Below, one piece after another: positions 1 to 12,539 of a stretch of 64,000 bases of DNA. Source of the stretch: Cryptomeria japonica (lineage: Eukaryota; Streptophyta; Pinopsida; Cupressales; Cupressaceae); the NCBI RefSeq assembly GCF_030272615.1, contig NC_081408.1, positions 200,716,341-200,780,340 on the forward strand, given 5' to 3'. The notes beneath the pieces are model-generated. The model was not told the origin of the DNA. It saw only the letters and a program-made list of their open reading frames with translations, and searched no databases. The position numbers were made by a program, and so were the translations under genes. How positions within the stretch are numbered: the stretch's first letter is position 1; the number at the start of each line of letters is the position of its first letter.

Positions 1-494
1 TTTCTCTTTCCCTCTTTCACTCTCTCATCTTGGAAAAAAGTCCACTAGGTTAGTGCAACCCCTTTCATTTTGGACTGTGCCATCTTCACCCTTTGGTGCT
101 TTGGTATGTCTTCACTCTTAAAGAAATTATCTAAGGAGTCTATCCACTCCATCACTGTATGAGGCTCCATCTTGCCTACAAAAAATGGAAGATCATACTT
201 CACATCCATTTTTCTTCTTTCCATGGAATTTAGGACACTCATCAAGGGTCTCTAGTTTGCAACAAGTTCTAGTTCTTCCTGCCTAGGGATCTCCTCTTCA
301 TCCCCTTCTTCATCTCCTCCACAGTCTCTCTCTCCCCTCTCCACTTTTCCCTTCAACTGGTCCATTTCATTTCTCAAGGCCTGATTCTTATCCCTGGATA
401 CTCTTCTCTCTTCCATCTACTTATTTACCAAGACAACTAACTCAACATTGGTTATTCTTGATGGGACATCTTGGGATGCCTCTTCCTCTGACAT
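1..494 (-). pseudogene. Ty3/gypsy Gag, N-terminal part (element M)
   Basis: Gag structural protein of a minus-strand gypsy element that runs off the left edge. Reading from an ATG at 494 (MSEEEASQDVP), one frame stays recognisable to the edge with a few stops. It has a charged coiled-coil stretch, then a retrotransposon Gag core containing VKYDLPFFVGKMEP, EWIDSLDNFF and RVKMAQSKMKG. This wording is typical of chromovirus-like gypsy Gags. The PBS lies 36 bases upstream, so the start fits a short leader. Stops near 420 and 250 make it a pseudogene. The rest of the element is outside the window. Confidence 0.75.
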
Positions 495-530
495 CTTGTC
501 TTCTTCTCTGGTCCAAAGTACACAACCTAT

Positions 531-542
531 GTTTTGATACCA
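531..542 (-). other. Primer-binding site of element M
   Basis: The minus strand reads TGGTATCAAAAC, matching the plant initiator tRNA-Met PBS TGGTATCAGAGC at 10 of 12 positions. It sits between the Gag start at 494 and a TG at 545 that would be the LTR edge. Chromovirus-type gypsy elements commonly use this primer. Confidence 0.65.
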
Positions 543-544
543 CT

Positions 545-1746
545 TGATGAAGAATCCTACACAGACACCTAAGGACAAGTACAATAGGGTTAGTCTCTAA
601 CCCTTTAAATGAACACAAGGGATCTACAAGGAAGGACTCCACACCAATAGGTAGAAGTGCTCACAAATCCACTAGGCTAACACCTCCTCAAGATGATTAA
701 AAGGCATCAACACCTTCCATACACCATTCCAATATTTCTTCTCTTAGGGGCTTTGGAATTGGTTCATTCATGACTGCTAAGGGTTGTTCCAAGGATTCAT
801 TTAAGGTTTTGTCTTCAAATACTTATACCTCCTTTGGAAACCTACTCCCTAGGCTAGTAGCCCTATTTAGCAAGAGAATTGACCTTCAATCCAAAATATT
901 ACACACACTCTAACAAAATACTCACCATTCCAGATACACTTTTTGGAGTTACAATCATCCCTAAAATAGGTTGGCAAGATCTGCACTTTCAAGGTTTGAA
1001 CCCCTTAGAAGCCTAGAGACCTAATTAGGGTGATTAGGCCTATTTTACAAAGCAACTACCATTTATTGAAAAAAAATGAAAAATATACTTAATGAGAATG
1101 TGGGGGATGGTGAATAACCTCTAATTCTAGGGTTGCATTCCAGAAATCCACCATTACAAAGTTTTATGATGATTGTCCTAATTTTGCTTAAGCTAGTCAC
1201 ATGGAGATGCCTACCTAGATTTACCTCTTTTTCCTCACAACTAAGTCTCCCCTAAAAAAACCCATGAAAACCCTAGAATAAATAGGACGATCCTGCACTC
1301 CACCAAAGGAAGAAGCTTATAAATGAAAAGAATTCAAGATATAGCCATTTTTTGCTAAAACCCTAGTCAAACCCTTACTTTTCAGGTTATAGTCAGAAAA
1401 ATGAAGGGTTCTCCCTACTTAGAAATTATAAAAGCCTTAGAGTACCACAAAATGAAATTTTATTCAACCCTCCAACTACTCCATGAATTTTTTTTCTCAA
1501 TTCAATCCGTACAAGGACGTACAATCTCTACAAACTCAGAATTTTTGGGAAAACTCTGTTTTGTTTGTGTCTTATTGCATCAAAAATTCAAACCACAACC
1601 TCTCCAACCTTTGTAATTGTGTCCACAAGGATTATATACCTCTCCAATGGTTACCAGCCAAATTTGGAGGAGGTTGGAGCCGTTTAAAGGCTTACATCAT
1701 CAACATTTTGAAAAGTTGCACTTTTGCTCTGAAAAGTTGCATTTTC
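545..1746 (-). repeat. Probable 5' LTR region of element M, far end unresolved
   Basis: The LTR should begin at the TG at 545, next to the PBS. No coding sequence is recognisable in this stretch. The opposite LTR is outside the window, so its length and right edge cannot be set; I give the limit only as the start of the tandem duplication. Several short AAAAGTTGCA units occur near 1711-1760. Confidence 0.4.
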
Positions 1747-2369
1747 AAAAGTTGCATTTTTGCGTAAAAATTATCAAACACTACAAGTTTGGGATCCACA
1801 CAACTTGGATAAACAAAACACCACTAAGACATCCTAAAAAACCTATCAAACACAAAAACAAACATCCTACTACCCCTATTGACCACATTGTCCCAATTGG
1901 CTTATCATGTTGCCTAATTAGTGACATTGGTTTACATGGTGGGGTCTTTATTGAATACATGAACCTTGCATAAACACAAGATACTAAGAAAAAAACTATG
2001 ATCCTAGTCTTCATCCTTAGATGCATGATTTTCTTGTTGAAGAGGTGCCCCTGCCTTTTCAAAAGTTGCATTTTTGAATAAAAGTTGTCAAACACTACAA
2101 GTTTGGGATCCACACAACTTGGATCAACCAAACACCACTAAGACATCCTAAAAAACCTATCAAACACAAAACCAAACATCCTACTATCCCTATTGACCAC
2201 ATTATCCTAATTGGCTTATCAAGTTTCCTAGTCAATGACATTGGTTTACATGGTGGGGTCTTTATTGAATACATGAAACTTGCATAAACATAAGACACTA
2301 AGACAAACACTATGATCCTAGTCTTCATCCCCAAATCCATGATTTGATTGTTGAAGAGGTGCCCCTGCA
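1747..2369. repeat. Direct tandem duplication, unit about 314 bp
   Basis: Copy 1 is 1747-2060 and copy 2 is 2061-2369. Both begin with AAAAGTTGCATTTTTG, share the block around ACTACAAGTTTGGGATCCAC, and end with GAAGAGGTGCCCCTGC. They differ by scattered substitutions, so the duplication is not recent. It may lie inside the LTR of element M or mark a rearranged edge of element L. No coding function is evident. Confidence 0.8.
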
Positions 2370-2399
2370 CCAAAATCCTTCTTAGGGAATGTTGCAAGT

Positions 2400-2479
2400 T
2401 TATAAGAAAGTACCCTTAGATTACCCATCATAGGTATCTCTATTGAATCCATAACACAACATCGGCTCTAAGTGATATC
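2400..2479 (-). pseudogene. Protease fragment of gypsy element L, separated by element C
   Basis: On the minus strand, LEPMLCYGFNRDTYDG reads in directly beyond the left edge of element C. It resembles the segment following the active site in gypsy proteases, and would continue the protease that breaks off near 17918. The 5 bases next to C here (ATATC, 2475-2479) match those on the far side (ATTTC, 17913-17917) with one change, consistent with C having inserted into L. The rest of L's pol is absent. Confidence 0.45.
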
Positions 2480-3237
2480 TGTTAGGATTCCCAAAGATAC
2501 TCGGAGGGGGGGGTGAATCAGTATCTTGCCAGTTTATAGATTTTCTAATCTTATTAAACAAATTACATTCCAAAATAGTGTACCAGTAAACAAGAATAAT
2601 AAGCACAACATAGAAAGCACACCATAACACAAAAATTTTGGCAAGGAAACTAGGTGTGGGAAAAACCTCGGTGGGATTTGTGACCCATAATATTCACTCA
2701 CTGGCCAATAAATAAATATTACTTACAATAGGGGCCTATACATGTAGGAAGGCCAAATGCCTAAAGCTCACTGCTTAATTACAAAAAGGAAAGTCTCACT
2801 GACTTACAAAATGGATTATGAAAAACCAATATCATGTACTGCTCCAGTTTAGTATCTGCTATGTTAGGTTCAGTACCGGTTTAAGCTCTCAAAATAACCA
2901 TAAACCTTACTCCAAAATCTTCCTTAATATTCACATATTACTTCTGCAATAATTTGAACATGTTCACATCCTAAATGATCTACAAGATCTCATACTTATA
3001 TATGAGTCCTATTACAATTCTCCTTGTCGGCTTACAAAAGATATTACAATTAAATATATTATGTATTTAGACAAAATCCTGTTGGTTGGGGTGTCGGTAA
3101 TCATCTTTGTCGCTGTCGGTAAACTATGTGTCGGTGCAGAGTTTGTCAGTGCCAGAGCCATAGGATTGCAAGGTTGCATTCAATGAAAATACCTTCAATC
3201 ACCTACAATTTATCATTGGAGTGTGCATTTGCCAACA
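2480..3237 (-). repeat. 3' LTR of element C
   Basis: 758 bp, beginning TGTTAGGATTCCC and ending TTTGCCAACA on the plus strand. It pairs with the copy at 17152-17912. The C-rich hairpin near the LTR end is at 2494-2527 (arms AAGATACT and AGTATCTT). Confidence 0.9.
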
Positions 3238-3253
3238 ATCTCCCCCTTTGGCA
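3238..3253 (-). other. Polypurine tract of element C
   Basis: The minus strand reads GCCAAAGGGGGAGAT immediately before the 3' LTR. This is the plus-strand primer expected for reverse transcription. A second copy of the motif lies at 3410-3420. Confidence 0.85.
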
Positions 3254-4917
3254 TTGATGGCAACACTCATGAGAAAAAGTCAAAATTGTATCCAAAATGT
3301 GTTGTCCAAAAATCTTACCAAAATTGTCTTACCAAAACTGTGTGCTCCAAAATTGTGTGCTCCCTTTGAGAAGATGATCTCTTTTGTTATCATTTTTCTC
3401 ATCTCCACTACTCCCCCTTTGACATGAATGACAAAGGTTGTCAAAAATGTCAACTTAGTGTAGTTCTTAGCTAGATCCTTGTAACCGGTGGGTTATGATC
3501 TGATATAGATCTGCTAGTGCAAAATTTAGGTTGTTAGTGAACGTTTGACTATCCTTCAATGTTGCTTCTATCCTTTGGATGGTACCGGCGAGTATATGCA
3601 TTTTCTCTTCTGGTGTCTTAAGTCCTAGAACAAGTGCCTCAGAAATCTCTTTTCTCAAAGAGATGAGGATGTCTAGTTTCAGACCTAATCTACATTTGAG
3701 ATCCTTAGCCTTAAATTTTAATCTATCCTTATCTTTTTCAATTTTTTCAATTTTCTCTTCAAAGCCTGCAATTTCCTACTCTATAACCGATATGGGTTCT
3801 GACAAACCTATGAGATTAACAACAATATCATTTATTTCCTTTTGTGCTCTATTGATCTCTTCATCTATGTACTCTGTCAAAATGTTTGTCTTGCATGAAT
3901 CCCTATCCTTCTTAAAGTCCATTATTGTTTTTCCTAGTGCCGATAATAATGTATCAATGTGTTCCTTGCATCTCTTTATTGAATCTTAAAAGAATTTTTC
4001 TTTCTCTTTATTCATTTTCTCGCTGAAAGTCTCCTCATTAATTTGATCAACTGTTAGTAGGTTGTCGGTTATGTACTTGGACAATGTGTCTAATTGGCTC
4101 AAAGAATCTTTATTTTCCACATTTCACTTGGGTGCAATCAATTTTAAAATTGGGATGGTGTCATCAATTGCCTTATATGCAAGTGCATTTCAATATGTTA
4201 TTTTCTTGATTGAGTTCAACAATACCTTTGTTACATTGGTTAATCTGAATTATGTTAAGGAGGAACCAAATGATTGTCTGACTTCCTTAACAATCTGCAA
4301 TCCACCGATGTGAGTAACCTCTTTGCTTATGTTGACCTCTGGTAGGTCATTTTGAGTCTACATCTCAACTAGAAAAGGCTTGGGTTTCTTAGCAATTGTT
4401 GGTGGCACTATCTCTATTTAAACATTTTTCTCTTCATGATTCTCAAAATGTACCTCTGTCGGTTTCCTTGAGCTTTCCACTACCAGTTTCTCTGATTGTG
4501 TCTCAGTGTTATCTACCAGTTTCTCTATGTGTACCTCTGAACTGTCCATTTCTACCTCAGTAGGTTTTTCAGTGTTTACATTAGTGGTATCTTTCTTTCT
4601 AGTATCCAGGGGATCAGTTGATTGTTTGGTGCGTGTTTCAATCCCAATCTCAACATTTCCAACTATATCCTTATCATGTGTCTCTATAGCAATGTTCTCT
4701 ATCGGTGGCTCAGTTGCCACATCTTTCTTCTCAATGGTTTCCTTATCAACCACAATGTTTACTTCTTGTGTCTCAATATTCATCTTATACAACATATCTA
4801 AATCAAGATTGGTGTCTTCATGTGTTGTCTCCATGCTCTCAATATTATCTATTACCGGTGGTGTATCAATAGTCTCAACAAATGGGGGCAGGTTATCTGT
4901 TATTTTTATGCTTGGAG

Positions 4918-5949
4918 TGTTAGGTCCTCGAGACAACTAAGAGGGGGGGGGTGAATCAGCTATCAAATAAATTTAAACCAAAAACAACTTAACCAATTTA
5001 CTGCTTACTACTGGTGAACAGTTTTACCAAATAATTGTAATACCGATAAGAATTAATGTATGAAACAAAAAGACAAAGTCATCCACAACACATAACACCA
5101 ATATTTGTACGTGGAAACCCTGTAAGGGGAAAAACCACAGTGGGAAACCTTACCCACAATAAGATGATACTACTGTAGATAGTAAGTGTATACAAATGGG
5201 ACCTGCACATGCAAAAAGGCCAAGCGCCTAGAGATCACTGCTCAAACACAAAATGGGAGTCACACTGACTACAATTAAATGGTTAAATCCAATAAGAATG
5301 TACTACTCAAAATAGCATCTTCATATGCTGGATTCAGTACCGGTGTAGTTCTGATATGCTTTCTCAAAAACCTAGCTTCACCTTCAGATGATGTATGCAC
5401 ATGTAGCTATGCTTATTCTCGCATATACCTTCACACAATTCTTTTTCGCATTCCACACTTGATCTTACAAATGAGATCTTACATTTATACCATAACCTAA
5501 GACCAATTTTAGTAGGTCGGCTCTACAAGATATTACAATAAAATCAATTTAAAAACAATACAATATCTGATATAATAACCGATTCAACATGTCGGCTTGA
5601 TGTATTTACAACAATAATAAATCATCTCCATAACATGTCATGTTGATCTGGAAAAGATAAACCTGTCGGTGCATAACCTGGACCTACTTTTCAGTAATAG
5701 CAAATATGCAAATACGAATATACCAATAAACAATTCTCTAAGATAAGATGTCCAAACAATGTTTTCAACATAACCAAGTGTTTTCCATGCCATTCGAAGT
5801 GTCCATGATCATTATATCCTCTCGGTGTACCATATATCGGTGACTGTGCATAAGTCACTAGCTTGTCAGTGAATGTTGCTGAAACTCCAAAGTGCTAGAG
5901 TTTTAGTAGGTGTTGACATCAATGACAAAACCATACCAAAATACCAACA
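4918..5949 (-). repeat. Solo LTR of the B-type copia family
   Basis: 1,032 bp with TGTTAGGTCC and ATACCAACA ends, flanked by TGGAG (4913-4917) and CGGAG (5950-5954), a one-mismatch TSD. Its sequence is the reverse of the LTRs of element B (32046-33065, 37538-38583), including the C-rich end. No internal region remains, so it is a solo LTR left by LTR-LTR recombination. It splits ORF2 of element C. Confidence 0.85.
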
Positions 5950-7188
5950 CGGAGGACCACCTACCTTGCCTTTACCTTTATCCTTTTCCTTTTGATAGAC
6001 TCTGAATGTCTTTGGTCATTTAAGTTCTTCTTGCTTTTCCTTCTCCACAAAGAAAATATCCCATTTGTTTGATGTTTCTTTAGTGATCTCATTCACTCTG
6101 TCAGCCATTAATGCTACATGTCAGTGACTGGTGGAAAATACTGTCTGGTTTGCCTCACTTATCAGTTCATCAATTTCTTCTGCTGATTTTACTGGGTGAA
6201 TTGCAAGTAATTTTTCTATTTTAATCTTCTTGTCTAATTCCACATTTGCCAACCTTTTTGCATCTAATCTTCTGTATAAGTCACTTGGTAGACCATCTAC
6301 AACTTCTATCAAAAATTTCTTGTAAATATGTAAGGGCAAAATAACACCGTTTTCTATACTTTCCTTTTCCTCATTGGTAAAAGTACTATACAATTTGCTA
6401 ACATTTGACAAGTTTCCATATTCAGGTATTTCATTTAGAAGATTGTCAAGTGGAGCGATAATTTTTTTTCCTTCTTCTTCCTTTGTGTTATTTTCTTTGT
6501 TGGAGGCCTTACTACCTGTTGTTTCCATCTTGTTCTCTTTGGTTTAGGAGTGGGTACTGGTGAAGGTTTTCTTTTTCTTTCTACCCTTTTGAATTTTGTC
6601 AGTATTTCACTATCAGAGGAGGTAGAAACCAGTCAAAGATGTGCTTCCATTTGTAACCCTTCTAAGTCACTCTCCTTAATACCAGTAATATTCAACAAAT
6701 CTTCCTTGATTGGTTTTGCCTATCTTGTTGCTTTTCTAATCATTTGTTCTATTTTCTTTATTCATTTATGTTGTTGAACTTTTCTTTCAATAGTTTCTGC
6801 ATTTTCAAATAGTTCTTCTATTGGTTCTTTAGGAGCTTCAAGGAGGGCTTTTACATATGTTTCTATTATGTTCTCATATACCTCATAACCCATCTCAGTT
6901 ACTAAAATTGTTCTTGGAATCATTGCCTCCATCCAGATTTCATCCTTCTTTATAACAAAACATATCTCCTTTTGGTATTTGTCAACCATGCTTTGAGATA
7001 GTCTTTCCCTAATCTTCATTCTATCCTTTAGTGCCTGAAAGTGTTCAATTATGTTCTTCTCCCTATCATCTCCCATGTTGTTAAAGATATCCAAAAGTTG
7101 TTTTCTTACCGGTATGTCAAAACCAAATTATTTTCTACCTATACCAAGAACTTCCTTGGTGATGTATAGCAATAGACATACAAGTAAG

Positions 7189-8606
7189 TTTAGACACCTA
7201 AAAATGGTCAATGCTTGTGGAATCATACTTTAACATTTGTGCATTGCCTTATTTTAGGGTTTTTGCATCGCAATAACATTTCTCCTATGTCACGCACTTG
7301 GTCTTTATCATTTGCGAGCATCGAGTCTTTCTTCTGCATTTCTTCAATTGTCTCGCTTTCGAAATTGGTCTTGTCGACAACAATCTTCAGTCATGATTTT
7401 GGTCAATCTTATCTTGTCGCATCAATGTGCATGCTAATTTGTCATCATTTTGGACATCATCAATCCTAATTAGGGTTTTGTCCTCTTGTCAATCTTGTCA
7501 TTTTGCAATCGATTTGTCATCGATTGTTATCATTTTCAATCTTGTCATTTTGCGATCAATTTGTCATCGATCGTCGTCCTTCTCAATTGTGTTAATTTGG
7601 ATCAATTTGTCATTATTCCTCATAAATTGGCGCATTTATCAATCAAATCATTTATCAATTCAAAATCATGATCGAATCAACATCAAATCAATTTTATATC
7701 AAGACTTAATTATCATCCTTGCATTTCTAATTTAACCTTGTTTGTCATTTTCTCTCCATTCTCCCTCTAGGTTAAATAATTTATTTATTTATCCTAAGTC
7801 TTCTTGTCACAATTAAATGTTTATTTAATTGGCTAATTAATTCCTCCTATTTTTGTAAATTAATTAATGAATGAGAAATTATTAATTAATTTACCTAATT
7901 TGCATCAATTTTCTAATTTCATCATTTCTAATTTTCTAAATTTCCTAATTCCTAATTTCCACCTATTTTCTAATTTGTCAAATTCAATTTCCACCTAATT
8001 AATTTCTCTCTAGTTCTCCCTATTTTTGTGCTTCGGTGGAAGCATGAATTTCTCATGTGTCATACTTTTGGCATAGCAAGATGTCATAAGCTTTTAGTCC
8101 TCTAACCTTTGCATTGGCAATATGTCATAATTCATGACATAGAAGGTGTCATAACCTTCTTTCTTCAACTCAATTTTGCCATTTTTGAAATCAATTGTCT
8201 CTAATATCAATTTCATGCTAATCTTGTCCTCTCTCCAATTTGTCTATAAATTGGATGATTTTCTTCAATCAAGGCCCCTGATCCCCAACTAATAATCACT
8301 TTGTCGAATCAATCACGCTTCGAGTATTCTTGAGCAATCATCTTGTCTACTTGCTTTCATATCATGATCATGCACTAGTAGGTGAGATCCACAACAAAGC
8401 TATTTGAAGAAGAAAGAAGGACAATGGAGCCACATGAAGGAGACACTCAGATCTACATTTGGTTTGCTTAAGTTTTCAATCTCGAATGTTTTGCTTTCAT
8501 GTCTCTATTGAGTGTGTTAGAATTGATCATTGCATTTGAGCTTTTGTGATTGATCTTGATTACTAATATTGAATTGCTTGTGATGATTTCTGATTTCCTA
8601 GCTACA
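7189..8606. repeat. Probable solo LTR F, 1,418 bp
   Basis: An AT-rich block inserted in ORF2 of element C. It begins TTTAG (probably TGTAG before mutation) and ends CTACA, which would give short inverted ends, with GTAAG on both sides (7184-7188, 8607-8611). It has no ORF or PBS. Many short ATTAATT and TTTCTAATTT runs occur in 7780-8000. Size and ends fit a gypsy-type solo LTR, but no second copy exists in the window, so family and strand are unknown. Confidence 0.65.
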
Positions 8607-8612
8607 GTAAGT

Positions 8613-9062
8613 TGTGAGATTTTGCCAAGATCAAGGGCACAATGAAAAGTATAAAATAGAGACAAAAGAATGTCAAGAACAAACTATATTCTCATCAATA
8701 TGTAAATGATCAATTGGATTCACCAATACAATGAATATAGGCCTGCTTATATAGGAAAGGCCATATGGATGTACGAGCACATAATCATGACATGTGGCTC
8801 AATGAGAAACAAGGGTAGGTAAGAAATACTAGGGTTAGGTAGGAGAAATAATATAATATTCTACAAGAGGTGGATGACCCACCGAATGTGGAGTATAACA
8901 AAAAAATAAGACCACAAAAGGTGGAATTTCTCCGACAAGCTCTATCCCTATGTGCACACTTCCTTAAGTGTCTCAAATCCAAACTATGAAGAGATGCATT
9001 ATCCTAAGTTAACTTAAGTAAAGTGTAATAATATTCATAATGAATATTTATTTACACCAACA
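8613..9062 (-). repeat. 3' LTR of copia E
   Basis: 450 bp, TGTGAGATTTTGCC to TTTACACCAACA on the plus strand, matching 14461-14910. The polypurine tract follows at 9063-9072 (TAAGGGGGGG on the minus strand). Confidence 0.95.
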
Positions 9063-9379
9063 CCCCCCCTTAAGTACAACTTAGGAGAATGAAAACTCAA
9101 GTAAATAATGCAAGATGGGTCTCGACTACTAGGCCATGATAGGTACCCATGTACAATATGCAAATGCAAGAAAAACTATGCAATGCAATCTCTCATAAAT
9201 GGAGAAAGGGAGAAAACCCAGTGGGAAAAAACTTCCCCCCAAAAGAGAGATGAAAGTACAAAAGACTCTCAAAGAAGAAGGACAAAACCTCAAAGAGGAA
9301 AAAGTCCCCCCATAAGAGAGGAAGGAGAAGTCAGCTGACCCCCCCTAATGACACATCCCGCACCCCCAAGAGAGCTCAT

Positions 9380-10840
9380 AACTACTGGAACTTACTCTTG
9401 GTGAAAAATTTAGTGAATATGTCAACAACCTGCTCTGTTGTAGGACAATATTGCAAATCAATGACCTGCTCCTGAATTAGCTCTCAAATATAGTGCATAT
9501 GAATCTCGATGTGTTTGGTCCACTAGTGCTAGATCGGGTTCTTTGAGATAGAAATAGCACTCTGATTGTCACAATGTAGAACTATTGGCCGTGGAGTGGT
9601 GAACCCAAAATCTGTGAGAATCTGCTGAAGCCAAATGGTCTCAGTCACTGCATTAACAATGCCTCAATACTCAGCCTCAGTCGAAGAGAGAGCAATAGCA
9701 TGTTGCTTCTTGCTCTGCCAACAAATGGGGCCTAAACCAAGGTGAAAACTATAACCTGAAGTAGATTTATGGTAATCAAGATCACTAGCCCAAGCGAAGT
9801 CCCGTGCCTGCTAGATAGTGAATCCCATAGTGATGTGTACCCTGGATGTAATGAAGGATGCATTTGGTTGCTTTCCAATGAAGATCATGTGGTTTCTACA
9901 TGAATCAGGAAACCATGCCAACTGCAAATGAAATATCAGGGCATGTATGGGTCAAGTAGATGAGACTGCCCACAAGTTGACAATACAAAGTGGCATCAAC
10001 TAGTGGAGAAGAACAATGTGCCTCAAGATTGACTCCGAAAAGAAAGGGAGTTGGTGCAGGCTTACAATCAACCATATGAAAGCATGCAAGTAGATCAAGA
10101 GAATACTTGGACTGTGATAGTGTAATCCTGAAAGGTGACTATGAAATCTCTATCCCAAGAAAGTAGTACAAAAGACCCAAGTCAGTCATAGAAAATATAT
10201 CATGCAAAGCAGATTTGACCTTGCTAATGATGGATGTAGTACTTCCTGTAATGATCAAATCATCAACATAGAGCACAAGTATCAAGTGAGAGTCATCCTA
10301 TCACAAAATGTAGACATTCAAATTAGAATGACACCTGGTGAACCCTGCTGAGAGAAGAAAGGAATCCATCTTGGCATACCAAGCCTTGGGGGCTTGCTTA
10401 AGGCCATAGAGAGATTTCCTTAGTCTGCAAACCAAGGAAGTATCCTAGATGAAACCCTGTGGCCGCTCCATATAAATCTCCTCATCGAGAACACCATGAA
10501 GAAAAGCACTCTTCACATCCATCTAACGTACAACCCAACCATGACCTACAACAATAGAAAGGGTCAAGAGAATGGAGTTCATCTTGGCTATGGGTGCAAA
10601 GGTCTCAGTATAGTCAACCCCTGCAACCTGAGAGAAACCTTTCACAACAAACCAAGCCTTATACTTATCCACACTACCATTCACAACATACTTAGTCTGA
10701 TAGATCCACTTCCATAAAACCATCTTTCTCCCCTTAGGGAGATGGACTAAATCCCATGTGTTGTTCCTCATCAAGAAACTATACTCTTCCTCCATAGCTT
10801 GGTCCCACTCAGGAACCCTTGATGCTTCCCTAAATGTTTG
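9380..10840 (-). pseudogene. Copia E reverse transcriptase and RNase H
   Basis: RT: WDLVHLPKGRKM, YTETFAPIAKM, KSAFLHG, SLYGLKQAPKAWY and the catalytic LYVDDLI at 10253-10270, followed by SQSKYSLDLL and GSLIYLTHTCPDI. RNase H: STEAEY near 9690, CDNQSAISISKNP near 9570, then TKHIEI and VVDIFTK. Together they would copy genomic RNA into cDNA in the virus-like particle. Stops are scattered (before MDVKSAFLHG and in the RNase H part), so it is not functional. The C-terminus ends near 9390, about 320 bp before the polypurine tract. Confidence 0.9.
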
Positions 10841-10948
10841 TGGATTGGAAGCGGTAGCAATAAAAGCATGTGGAAGATCCTAATGTTGTGATCGAGTTCT
10901 CCATGTATCTGAAGGATCCCCAACAAGAGAACCCACGGACTTAAGTGT

Positions 10949-12110
10949 CTATCGATCCCAACAACGTCTAGGGGGAGGTGGAGAACGAGGCTCCTCAACT
11001 ACAAGTGGACCCTGCAGAGGTGTAACCTTGTGAGTTGGAGTTGAAGGAGTCTCATCATACGAATCACTAGTATCACTATCCACAATGGAGGAAGGTGGAG
11101 GAGGTAGAGAGGCTAAGCTAGGGGAGCTTTCCTCAAAGTGAACACTGCTCTCAATGAACACCTCATGTGTCTCAGGATCCATCAATCTATATGCCTTAAC
11201 ACCCTCAGGATATCCAATAAATATGCAAGGCCGACTCTGAGGTTCCAATGCCTTTCATTTCTGCGGAGGTATGCAAACCCATGCTGAACACCCAAAGACT
11301 CTGAAATGTCAAACAATTAGTTTCCTACTAGCCCAAGCCTCAAAAGGAGTAATACCTTGCAAAGCTTTGTGAGGAGCCTGATTCTGGATGTGTGTGGCAC
11401 AATTGATAACCTCTTCCCAAAAGGTGGTATCAAGAGATTGTGCATGAATCATACAGCTAGCCATTTCTTTGAGAGTTCTATTCTTGCGTTTTGCAACTCC
11501 ATTCTGCTATGGAGTGTATGCTACAGAATGTTGAATATCAATCCCCTCAAATGTACAAAAATCCTCAAGTCTCTTGTTCACATATTCCCTTCCATTATCT
11601 GTGTGAAGAATCTTGACCACTTTCCCAGATTGCTTCTCCACATGAGTCTTGAAGTCCTGAAACCTATCAAATACTTCACTCTTATGAATGCGAAAGTAGA
11701 CCCAAGTGAAATGGGAGTAGTCATCAATGAAGGTGAGGACATAGCGGGCCTTGCTAAATGAAGGTGCTGAAAATGGACCTCCTACATCGTTGTGAACAAG
11801 TTGAAGAACTTACAAAGCTCTCCAAGCTTTCCCCTTATCAAACTTCTCCTTAGGATGCTTGCCCATGGAACAACCTGAACATACACCCTCTGAAAAACTG
11901 ATTCAAGGTAGACATGTGACCATGTCTTTAGTGCTAAGCTGTTGAAGATAGCGGTAATTGAGGTGACCAAACCGCTCATGCCATAGCTTACTTTTTGAAT
12001 TTGAATGAGTAAAAAAGGCCCTAGAAGGAAAGCTTGGCACAAAGTAGGAGAATGATTAAAGCCTTGAGTTGTCATTGACTTGTCCCACTGCTACCAAGGC
12101 ATCATCATCA
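10949..12110 (-). pseudogene. Copia E integrase, catalytic Glu changed to Lys
   Basis: Integrase core in pieces. The first Asp is in LVHNDVGGP, the second in ILHTDNGREYVN, and the third acidic residue should lie in QNGVAERKNRTL. Here the codon at 11489-11491 reads AAA (Lys), giving VAKRKNRTL. The C-terminal part (EPQSRPCIFIGYPEGVKAYR) follows at 11248-11180. A Pro/Ser-rich linker to RT spans about 10950-11150. The Glu to Lys change is a single G to A change that would abolish strand transfer. Confidence 0.88.
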
Positions 12111-12226
12111 AGTTATTTTACCACAACTGAATCAGGTGTAAACTCAACCTTTTTCCCATTCCCATAGTTAGTGATTTGGTAGATAGAGAGAAGGTTGGTA
12201 GACAAGTTAGGAACATAGAGAACATT

Positions 12227-12487
12227 TTAAAAAGTTCCATCATCCATGTCAATTGAACCCTTCCCTTCAACTTCTACTTGTGTATCATCACCTATGTAAA
12301 TGTGAGGTACAGTAGATGGCTCCAATGAAGAAAATTGCTCCATTGTAGAACCCATGTGATATGAGGCACTCGAGTCAAGTATCCATTGTTGTGAAGAACC
12401 TATTGTAGCCACAAATGCTTGCCCTTTTCCCTTAGAATGTGAGGAAGAGGAAGGAGATGAATCCTTCTTTGTGTAGGCGGATGGCAA
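12227..12487 (-). pseudogene. Copia E aspartic protease region
   Basis: QQWILDSSASYHM near 12345-12400 is the copia protease active site, normally WILDSGAS; here the Gly is Ser. The protease would cut the Gag-Pol polyprotein. It lies between the zinc knuckle and the integrase. Confidence 0.8.
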
Positions 12488-12539
12488 GTTGATGTTGTTT
12501 TTCTTAAGAAGATTAGTTAACTCATCAACTTGCTTTGTG

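Noticed and set aside
4506-4940. 144-codon plus-strand ORF opposite ORF2 of element C
   Set aside because: It is the antisense shadow of the Thr/Glu/Val-rich part of ORF2 on the minus strand (4418-4936) and runs into the solo LTR.
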